NCBI GenBank assembly: GCA_027625915.1
Contig: JANTQA010000023.1
Span: 12,586,001 to 12,650,000 of the forward strand
Direction of reading: 5' to 3'
Source of the DNA: Anaeramoeba flamelloides
Taxonomy: Eukaryota > Metamonada > Anaeramoebidae
Length of the DNA: 64,000 nucleotides
Positions 45,687 to 56,893 of this stretch are shown in pieces. Each line of letters opens with the position of its first letter. Position 1 is the stretch's first letter. The notes under the pieces are model-generated. The model saw only the letters and a program-made list of their open reading frames with translations, searched no databases and had not been told where the DNA came from. The position numbers and the translations under genes are program-made.

Positions 45687-46882
45687 TAGAGGTTTTGATG
45701 ATAACATATATTATCATGATATTAACAATAAAATCGTGATATTATTAAAAATCATGATTAGTCCAACTTTATCGCGATATTCACATTATCGCGAAAAAAT
45801 GAAAAAATTATTTTTTTGAAATTACCACAAATAAATCTCTTGACTTTTACAAAGTCTTGAGACTTTTACAACACTTTTCCCCTTTAATAAATGTTTGAAA
45901 GTGTTTGTAAGAGTTTTGAACTGTTGTCAAGTGTTTGAAAGTTTTGTAAGACCGAAAACTTTTTTGAAGGGAATGAGTTTGGTTTGTTGTGGAAACAGAA
46001 AATTTATTTCTTTTCATTTTTTTTTTAACAAAATATCAAATCTCAAATAAATTTTATAATCAAACTAATAATTACCCATTTCAACAATACACTTGAATAT
46101 AAGATAGATGTGTTTTCTTAAAATCGAAGTTGTTACCTTCACAATTTTAAATAGCCAAAAAGAATAAAGAATAATTTGACTTTTTATTGGTGATCGATTA
46201 AACAAAAACCTCTAAGCTCTAATTGTGTTTTCTGCCCAATGCAAAGATGCTCAAAGAAGAAAAAGAAAAAGAAGACAAATCTATAAAAAATCTTAATAAT
46301 TGGTGATCATCTGGCAAGTGTGTTGTGAAATCTTTTGAAGAGTTCACATACCCCTTTTAGCTTTTTGATAATATTGAAAATCTTTTAGCCGAGAAATACA
46401 TTCTTTAAAGAACAGATAAAGGGTTGGTTGATTTATTGGCTAATTATTCAAGGCCATTTCCAACGCCATGATTAAATGAAAAAATATTTATTTCTCTTTA
46501 GTTCTTATTGTTGTTGATCTAAAAGGATCGATAGGTTTGTCAACCAAATTAAAAGAAAACACAATAAAACTCTTTGATCTGATCCTTGATTGGATCAAGT
46601 ATCTTTTTTGTTGTTTTTTCAAAGAATGACTTTTTATCACCTAATCTATTTTTTGATCAAAAAAAATTTTTTGTTTAAATATTTCTCAATTAGCCCAAAA
46701 ACCCATCAATTGTTTTATCGCGATTACTTTTTAATCGCGATATTTTGGCATTTATAGCGATTTTATAAAATTATCGCGATTTGTTATATTATCGCGATAA
46801 TATTGAATATCGCGATTTTCTGATATTATTGCGATTTTTGTAACTTCATCATGAATTAAGTATGTTATCATCAAAACCGCTA
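45687..46882 (+). mobile_element. Large TIR element, family I, copy 3 (best preserved)
   Basis: 1196 bp with ends TAGAGGTTTTGATGATAACA and complement of TAGCGGTTTTGATGATAACA, TA at both ends. Both subterminal zones carry several ATCGCGAT-type palindromes (for example TTATCGCGAT near 45768 and 46780). The interior is AT-rich with a GAA block and no coding frame. Confidence 0.85.
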
Positions 46883-47012
46883 ATCTTTAAAAAAAAAAAA
46901 AAACTTATAAGTAATTTGGATAAATTTATTTGATTTTTTTTCTACAAATGATTTTTTTTGGGATCTAATACTAAATACATTTAATTTATCTTTTTCAGAT
47001 TAAATTTATTTT

Positions 47013-47213
47013 TACAGTCAGTTCCAATTTTAAGATACAAACTTTCGACGAAAATTAATACATAAAGATAATTCCAAAAAAAAGTACAAAATTTGGAGAC
47101 TAGAAAAATAATTTGTGAAAAAAAAATAATCCAAAAAATATGACTCTAATTATAATTTTTTTGTTCCTTAAATTTTGGGAAAATTTTGTGTCTTAAAATC
47201 GGAACTGGCCATA
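47013..47213. mobile_element. MITE family A, copy 7 (diverged)
   Basis: Left TACAGTCAGTTCCAATTTTA, right ends CGGAACTGGCCATA; iterons much altered. About 200 bp as in other copies. Confidence 0.7.
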
Positions 47214-47381
47214 TTATTTTCGCTTGTACATTTATTTGAAAAATATTTAAAAAATCTTATTTAAATATTTTTATCAAAATGAACACAAACAATGAAAGTC
47301 ATTTTAAAGATTAAAGGATAGAATTAAATTATTGAAATCAAAAAAAAAAATACAATAAATTTGACTTGTAGAAAAAATATA

Positions 47382-47580
47382 TACAGTCAGATTCACTTTT
47401 GAGAAGCAGACTTTGAACGATATTTGAGTATAAAAAAACTCAAATTAAGGAATATGTTTTGTATTTTTGTTTGACAAAAATTGTTTTACTAGAATCCAAA
47501 AGGTATACCTAAATTTGAAATTTTTCTTATCTCTTAATTTTGGTTTAAATTTTGTACCTTAAAAGTAGAATTAATTTATT
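47382..47580. mobile_element. MITE family A, copy 8 (diverged)
   Basis: Left TACAGTCAGATTCACTTTTG with remnants of the arm; the right end is eroded (AAAAGTAGAATTAATTT). Only about 170 bp from copy 7. Confidence 0.6.
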
Positions 47581-48758
47581 GATGAAAAAAAAAATTAAAA
47601 CAAGATAGAGAAATATTCTAATTTTTATAAATTGATAGAAAATAATTGTTTTTAAATCACACATATAAAATTTAATTAATCCTATTTTCGGAAAAGAATT
47701 CTAAAAAATGTCCGATTTTTAGAAAATTTTCTAAAATATATTTAAATTCCAATATGGATCGAATCCTTTTAATTCTACTTTGATTAAAGAAAGAAAACCA
47801 ATTTTGGTTGGAAAATTTTTTTAATAAAAAGTTTTTCAATTTTAAAATTAAAATTGAGTAAAGAAGTAATTTTCCTCAATAATTTACAGAAACGATCAAG
47901 AAATGAATAATATTTTCTAATTTTTTCAGGATCAATTTTTTAATTATTTTAATTACCATTGTGAAAAAAAAGTGAAACAGGGAAAAAAAGTGAAAGGTGG
48001 TTTTTAATTGGGAACATTAATGAAAATTCAAAGTAAGATCAATTAATAAAAGAATAAATAAATAAATAAATAAATAAAAAATGAAGTACTCAGCACAATA
48101 ACAGTTTTTTTAATACTATCTTTTGAAGGGATTTTTCTTTGATTGATCAATTATTACAAATTTGTTGAAAAAATTGATTATTTTTGAGGATCTCCAAAAC
48201 CATACCCTCAATTTTGATATGAACGTAGATTTAAATGGTATTTGTTGGGTTGATTGAAAATAATATTATGGAGTATTATTAGAAGTTAATTGGTTTCTTC
48301 TTTTAATTGATTTTAACTTTTCATTTTTAGGTTCTATTAATGTTTCCAATGAAAAACCAGGTTTCACTTTTTTTCCAAAATGGTTACCTTTTTTTAATCG
48401 GTATGTATATATAATATATTAAGAGATCTGAAACCCGCCTATTTAATTAATTATTCAATTGTTCGGTTCAAAAAATGTTTTTAATTATCAATTTCTCAAA
48501 ATTAATGAAATTACCTCCAACCTTAAAAAAAGTCAAATAAATATCAATTTGAACCTTTCAACCAAACCCAACAAAAAGAAAAGAATACAACCAATTACTG
48601 GAATGTACTTCAAAGAAGTTTAGGTTGGTTAACACAATTAAAGGAAATCTTTACCAAAATAATTCTGATTATTGTACCCAGAATGATTTTTAAAATTAAA
48701 TCATTTCTTACATATAACTCACAATTATTCTTTCTTTGAAATAACATCTACTCCACCA
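47581..48758. other. Region upstream of the Rab14 gene
   Basis: AT-rich, with an AAAT microsatellite at 48054-48078, two possible exons (next entry) and a richer stretch at 48523-48740 open in one frame (NYWNVLQRSLGWLTQLKE) but without a start. Confidence 0.4.
47930..48400 (+). CDS. Two candidate exons of an unidentified spliced gene
   Basis: 47930-47996 follows TTTTTTCAG and ends before GTGGTT. 48331-48400 follows CATTTTTAG and ends before GTATGT. The first ends in phase 1 and the second starts with two bases completing that codon (Gly), giving DQFFNYFNYHCEKKVKQGKK continuing VKGSINVSNEKPGFTFFPKW and LPFFNR. No start or final exon could be fixed; a continuation near 48523-48620 is possible. 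No domain recognised. It could also be a pseudogene fragment or chance. Confidence 0.3.
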
Positions 48759-51665
48759 ATGATTTTTAAATTTATCATAGTTGGAGCGATGGGGACTGGA
48801 AAGAGTTCTTTACTACATCGTTTTACAGAAGACAAATGTATTTACTTTTTTTCTTTCTTTTTGCTGATTGTATCATTAAAACAAAAAAAAACCTTCTTTT
48901 TTTGTCAAATATAAATAGTTTACACAGACTGCCCACATACTATTGTAAATACATTTCGCGCTTTTTTATTCTCTGATCACAACCAAGTTGAACCGAACAA
49001 ACTTTTTATTTCTTCCTATTGAAAAAAAATAATCTTAAATTTATCATCACAATTAGGGTGTTGAATTTGCAACAAAGACTATTGAAGTAATGAACGAACG
49101 TATTAAGATTCAAATTTGGGACACAGGTTTTTTTTTTTCTTGCCTTTCTTTTTGTTTTTGTTATTATTTTTGTTTTTTGATTTTGTTTTTGTCATGGTTT
49201 TTTGTTTACTAATTTGGTTTGATTTGTCAAAAAAAAACAATCACTTCTAAAACTTTATTCTCAAAAAGCTGGCCAAGAAAGATTCAGAGCAATTACAAGA
49301 TCGTATTTTCGAAGTTCGGTTTGCACTTTCCTTGTATATGATGTAAACTCTAGAAAGACTTTTAATCAATTAAATGGTTGGTTAAACGATTCTAGAAATC
49401 TAACCAATCCCAATTCAATTATTGTGTTGGTTGGAAACAAAATTGATCTCGAAAATAGAGTTGTTTCTCGAGAAGAAGGTGAAGAATTTGCAAGTGAAAA
49501 TGGTATGCAAACTATTTTTTTTTACTTTTTTTTTTTTTTTTTTTTTTCATATTAATTTGATTTTTGGATTTTGTAAATTATAAAACCGAAAGAGAACACT
49601 GAAAATAGAAATACAACATGTTCGAATTTTTCTATTGGTGTTCCCATTAGTAATTTCTTTTTTTCACAGTTTTTAATTAAAAACCAGAACTCCCATTCTC
49701 GATTTTAATCCTCAAATTTCTTGTCTTTTTCCCTTTCCAAAACAAGTAAAAAAATTTTTTTTGATTCTTGTTTGAAAATAAAAACAAAACTTTTTCCAGT
49801 TAATTTTAGAAGAAGAGGAAAACAAACAATTTTTCTGATTTTATCAGAATCTGACAAGTGAAAATTTTCCGTTTTTCGATCAAAAGACAAAAAAGATTCG
49901 ATTTTTTTACCTTTCTAAATTTTTGAAATGAACAAAAAAAGAATCTTAAGGATTTCAGAAAGAAGGTACCAAAGGGCTTTAACACACCTGTTTAAAAAAA
50001 AACAATTTTTAAACCCCACTTCTTTATTTTATATTTCTAAAATCTTAGGTGTTATATTTGACTACTTTTTTCTTGTAACAAATTTTTTCAATTTCAATTT
50101 CTTGTTTTTTTTTTCTCAACAAATTCCAAAATTGCCAATTGCCTCAGACACAACAGAAAAAGAAAATATTTGGATTTCGTCCTTTGCTTTTTCTTTCTTT
50201 GTTTTCCATCAACAACCCTTAAATATTTTTCTCGTTTCAAATTTTTTATATTCTGATGTACCAAATAAAAGATCGAGAAGATAAGGTCATTTTTAAGTGG
50301 TTGTTGAAAAAAAACCAAAATTTAAATAGAGGATTTACTACAAGTAGTAATAAAGTTCAAAAAGAGCAGATTCACCATCTGTTGAAAAAAACATTTTTTG
50401 ACAAATGAATTATTTCCAAATTCTTTAGCCCTTTTTTTTTTATTAACAACAACGTTTGTCATTAAAATTTAAAATTTACTGTCTTACAATTCGAGTTTCG
50501 AAGTTTGTAAACCTCACAAATATTTATTCAATGAGACGAAAGAAGGAAAAATGGAAAAAGCTACAAGTATTTGAATTAGAAATGGTACAAAATTTTCACT
50601 TCATTTTCCTCTTTTACTTTAAGGGTCAAGTCAATTCGGTAAAAAATAATTTTTCTGAAATGGAAAAAAATTTTTTATTAATTTTTCTGAGTGTCTAATA
50701 CCAATCAAAAACTTATCAACCTGTGATGTAATCGATCTCCAAAAATCAACAATCAAAAAAGAGTACATTTTTAGAAAAAAGCGCCCATGGTGACATTCAT
50801 TTTACAATTTGAATGGTTATGAATATATCAATTTTGAAAAGAAACAGTCAAGTTTTAAGTGTCTAGTCATCTACCGTGAATATGCACCATACTCAAGTGG
50901 TGGACTGAGACCAAAAAAAGGTATTGTGCAATAGCCCTTCTTTTGGTTGACAAAATTCAAATAACAAAAAAAAATTTTCATTGTATCTCTTTAACAAAAA
51001 ATTCAAGAAAGAAAAATAAGTTTTAAAGAGTTCTCAATTTCAAAAAATCAAAATATAAAAAAAAAAGAAAAAAAATGAAAAAGTAAAAGTAAATTTAAAT
51101 CAAATATAAAAAATAAATTGATCTCAAAATTAAAAAATTTTTTTGAAAAGAATATGGATTAAGCCTTCAAAACAACTTCTATTATAACACTATAAAGCGA
51201 CTCAATTTTTTAAAAAAATAGTTTATATTGGATTCTGGGAATTAACTGTATTAGTAGAGTTTATTTCATTTTATTTTTTATTTTAATGTTTTAAAATATC
51301 TAATTTTTTGGTCTATTAAATTAAATTGTTAAGTTATACAATTTTAGATCTATTAATTCTTTTTCCTTCATCTTATAAAATTAAATTCTTTTTTATTTAT
51401 TAAAAATTTTTTGAATTCAATAATATTTAAATTTATTTTAAATAATTCTACTAATAATTTTAAATTAAAAATGAACCTTCGAATAGATTTATTTTATATT
51501 GAAACATCTGCAAAAACCGGCGAATTTGTTGAAAATGCATTTACTCTTGCAGCCAAAGAAGTTTATAAATTGGTGAAAGCTGGAACTTTAAAATTAACAA
51601 ATAATCAGGAAGAGGACTCAGTTGATATTGGAGGAGGTAAAACGAAAAAAGGAGGTTGCTGTTAA
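48759..51665 (+). CDS. RAB14: Rab14-like small GTPase, five exons
   Basis: Exons by hand: 48759-48837, 48919-48944, 49057-49126, 49269-49502, 51487-51665; phases fit and the sum is 588 bases (195 residues plus TAA). Rab14 directs endosome-Golgi and phagosome traffic. Signals: P-loop GAMGTGKSS (9-17; the usual Asp after the first Gly is Ala), DCPHTIGVEF (switch I, strongly Rab14/Rab4-like), IWDTAGQERFRAITRSYF, WLNDSRNLTNPNSIIVLVGNKIDL (nearly the Rab14 sequence), ETSAKTGEFVENAF, and a C-terminal GGCC for double prenylation. The N-terminus is about eight residues shorter than animal Rab14, so an upstream start is possible. Introns 1-3 are 81-142 bp; intron 4 is 1984 bp and holds unsupported ORFs. 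Confidence 0.92.
49503..51486 (+). other. Rab14 intron 4 (1.98 kb)
   Basis: Donor GTATGCAA, acceptor TTCGAATAG. Part of it (about 49600-50350) is less AT-rich than other introns and carries frames on both strands (49928-50284 +; 49705-49890 -), but none shows a domain. Confidence 0.65.
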
Positions 51666-52581
51666 ATATATATTTATATACAAATAGATTGATTGATCAA
51701 TTTATGATTAAATATTCAAAAAAAAAAATTATAATTATTTATACAAACTTTTTAATCAATCTAAATATAATTATTTAAAAGATATTTCGAGATATAAACG
51801 GAATTTTATTCATTCATAAAAACAATTATTTTTATTTAATTTCTAATTTTAATGGAAATAAATAAATTTGGTAAAAATAAAATAAATAAAAAAACGAGGT
51901 TATTCATTAAATTCAAATAAAATTTTAAAATATATTTTTTTAAAAGATTTAAAAAATACAAGTTTTAAACATAATATTCATAATATGATTTTCTTGTGTC
52001 ATTTGATTTAAATAGTGGTTAGCCTTGTCTTTACTTCTCTATATTTTGTAATCCCAATGTCGCATCATTATAAAAGACAAAGAATAAACTAATTTTAAAT
52101 GAATTGTTGCTTTTGATTTCATAAATTTAACATTTAATTTCTCAAACAATAATAAATGTCAAAATTTTTATTATATTTAACATTGGATTGATCTGGGTGT
52201 AGGCATTTGAAATGTTGATTGTTTACTTTTAAAAAATATTAGTAAATAAAGGTTTGAAAATATTAAAGTTACTTTTATTTTTTATCTTTATTTTTCCTTT
52301 TCAAGAATTAATTTGATTTTATAATTGAAGTGTTATACTTGATAATATTTTCATAAATTAAAGATCGTATCTGAACTTTAAAAATACTTTTCGTTTCATT
52401 TTCCTTTAAAGAAAAATAGGGGATTTACTTATATTTACATAAAATTAATCAATATTTTATTTATTATCTCAAAATTCCAAAAATTTTCTCTGAAATATAT
52501 TAAGAATTTTAATGATATACCTTTTTTTAATTCCCAATTTATAACCTAGAAAAAAATTATTTCTTGTTTTGGTATGGTCAC

Positions 52582-52621
<40 letters not shown>

Positions 52622-52643
52622 ATTATTTTTGGTAATTACATTA
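51666..52643. other. Intergenic AT-rich spacer
   Basis: 3' flank of Rab14; a (TA)n tract at 52588-52619; no gene. Confidence 0.45.
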
Positions 52644-53338
52644 GAAAATCTTTTTCAAACAAAAAGGCACACCTCTCAAATAACCAATACTGTTGGATTT
52701 GATCGTTAATAACACAATTACTTATTGATACTTTTCATTTTAATTATTCATTTTTTCATTTTTTATTTTTTTATTTATGAGTATTGAACAGTTGGAAAAT
52801 GAAAAAGCAAGACAAATAGAAACTAATTTGCAAATAAACCTGCCAATATAAAACTGAAAACAATTTAGGTTTGATTTTGAATGAGCTAGATATAGGAATT
52901 AAGAAAGAGTATTATTGGATTAATGTATGGAACAAAGAAAGCAAGAAGAAAATAAAGAAAAAAAAACAATTCCAACAAAATTAATAGATGAATTACGTTT
53001 TTATATTGAAAATGGGACTTTAAAGAAAAAAAAATTGACGTAGAAAGAACTTTTTTCCCAATTCACCTTGTTCAATGGTTTTTATTGATTTTATATTTTT
53101 TTCCCGACAATTTACAAAACAAGATTTCTCATTTCAAATAGAAGGGTACATCAATAATTAAAATATTTAATTTTAATTTTTATTGTTTTGTTTTAATGAG
53201 TCTTAAATATTCTTTTGGGTGTTTTTTTATATATGTTTTCAAGAGTTTCTTATTTTTTAGAATGATACTACTATTAATTGAACCAATTATGAATAATTCT
53301 TGAAATTTTTTGTATCCTTTAATTTGAAAAAGATTTTA
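52644..53338 (+). mobile_element. TIR element family E, copy 2
   Basis: 695 bp, ends AAAATCTTTTTCAAACAAAA and a complement of AAAATCTTTTTCAAATTAAA. Interior aligns with 34033-34739 reversed (the AATTGGTGAT-like and AGTTGGAAAATG-like blocks). No coding frame. Confidence 0.75.
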
Positions 53339-53863
53339 TTATTTTTTGTAACACAATCAATATTGTTTCATGGTTGGATAAGTTTATTATTATCGATTAG
53401 TTAGAGTTTTTGGTTAATAGTTATTTTTTATTTCGATATTATTTTAATTGAAATGTGGTTCTTTATGACATTATAAATTAATGTTGTGTTGAAAGTTTAT
53501 TTATTTTTTTTTTTAAAATGATAACAAGTTTTGATACCTTTTCAAATATTAATAATAATCGTATCGTATAACCGAATACCCCAAAAATTTCAATCGGGGT
53601 ACTATTTCTTTAATAAAATCTATTTCCATGATTGTATTTATAATAATTATACCATCCTTGATATTTAATATTGTATAGAATTTTTATAATTAATATGTCA
53701 TTTTTTATCAAAAATGGTTTTTGTGATATTTTTAAAATTAAAAAATAAAGTAAATATCTCTATTGTGAAATTCTAAAAACAAATCAAAAAAATTTTTTTA
53801 ATCTGAAATGTTTAAACCATAGGTATTAAAACTTGAAAGTTTTATTTAAATTAACTTTTTTTG
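53339..53863. other. Intergenic AT-rich spacer
   Basis: Nothing recognised between two TIR elements. Confidence 0.4.
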
Positions 53864-54383
53864 TAAACTAAATTTCATAATAAATGGCCCATCTTACATT
53901 TTAATGATGAATTGCTTTTGTAACTTTTTGAAGTTTTTCCTCTCACAGTGAAAGGTTTGCACTTAAAATCATTTTTTCTCTTTTTTATTTTTTCAACAGT
54001 GTTTTGTTAAAATGGAAAATGAAAATGAAAAATTGAAAGGAAGTAACAGATGAATTAATGAAAAAAAATGGTTTCAAATATGAAAAAGAGATTAGATTTA
54101 GTTATTCAAATGGGAGGGGAATCGATAAATGGGTTTTTTTACCTTTTTAAATTTTCTATTTTTTATGTAATGCTTCTTTCAAAATAAATGGCCCAATTTT
54201 TTTTTAACAGTTTTTTTTATTTTTTTTTCTTTTATTTTTAGACAAAAAATAAATATCTCTTGAGTATAGTATTGAATATTAAAATCTAAATTTTTATATT
54301 ATAATAGATAACTTCAATTATTAAAAAAAAAAATTATTTACAATTTAATTTTTAATAGGCCAATTATTATGAAAGATAGTTTA
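53864..54383. mobile_element. TIR element family G, copy 2
   Basis: 520 bp with ends TAAACTAAATTTCATAATAA and complement of TAAACTATCTTTCATAATAA; TGGCCCAT/TGGCCTAT follow inside. The interior differs from copy 1, so only the ends define the family. Confidence 0.65.
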
Positions 54384-54609
54384 TATTTTTATTATTTTCC
54401 CAATTAATAATACTTTTTTTTTTAATTTTATCATCAATTTTTTTCTTTTTTTTAAAAAATATACTATTTTTTTATTTTTTATACTTTTTACCTTTTCCAA
54501 ATTTCCCTTCTTAAGTTGCTTGGGCTCTATGTTCCTTCTCTTTTTTTTTTTTAGGTGTTTGGGAAAGGTAAAAAAGTATAAAAAATCATTATAAGAATTG
54601 GTTGACCTG

Positions 54610-55330
54610 ATCATGACTAACCCAACCAAACTTGTTCATGATCAGATCTTCGACGAGGACTTATGCAACTGAACTGAATCCAACGAATGCGATCTGAAAC
54701 CAACCAAAGTGAACCGAATTGAACTTTCCGTACTATCTGTCGAGTCGTTACTTGGACTGGGTTTTTTGCTGTCGAGTCGGTATCTTGTACTGGGATTTTG
54801 CGAAAACAAGATTTGGGAAACTTACAAAAAAAAAAAAAATAAAATAAAAAAAAAAAATAAAAAAAAAAAGCAAAGCAACTGAAAAGAAAATTTTGAAAAC
54901 CAAATCTTATTCTTAAAAACCAGAGCTTTTTAGATTCAACCCATCTATAAAGTTCTAAATCAAAATTTAATAAACAGCCTTTTTCATTTGATCTATAGTT
55001 GTTCAAATATTTAGAACTCTTTATTAAAACAACATATGGTGGCGATCCAAAAAAAAACGACATAAAATGAAACAACCACCAGCCCATTCAACACTTGGGG
55101 CACAAAAAAAAACTTTTCACTGAAGTTTTTTTCTTTTTTCTATTATTTTTTGACTCTCTTTCATTTCTTGCTTTTCTTTCTCTTTTTCTTGTCTTTTTTC
55201 TGAAATAATTTATTCTTTTCATTTTTTAAAAAAAAGATATCCTTTGAGCTGTAAACCTGCTTACATTACAGTTAGGATAAAAAACCCTAAATACAATTTT
55301 AGAGTTTCAGGCAAATAGGAGGTAATTTTG
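54610..55330. repeat. Older dispersed repeat, copy 2 (uninterrupted)
   Basis: Matches the non-element parts of 7010-8165 in the same order. It contains CTGTCGAGTCGTTACTTGGA and a related unit about 40 bp on, and ends near GTTAGGATAAAAAACCCTAA. The minus-strand ORF 54617-55087 is Phe-rich and shares only the repeat-derived segment with an ORF in copy 1. Confidence 0.55.
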
Positions 55331-56880
<1,550 letters not shown>

Positions 56881-56893
56881 TGAAATAACTCAA

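Noticed and set aside
54617-55087. 156-residue minus-strand ORF sharing a peptide with an ORF at 7005-7226
   Set aside because: The shared part comes from a dispersed DNA repeat and the rest is poly-Phe; the two frames do not keep similarity across the repeat.
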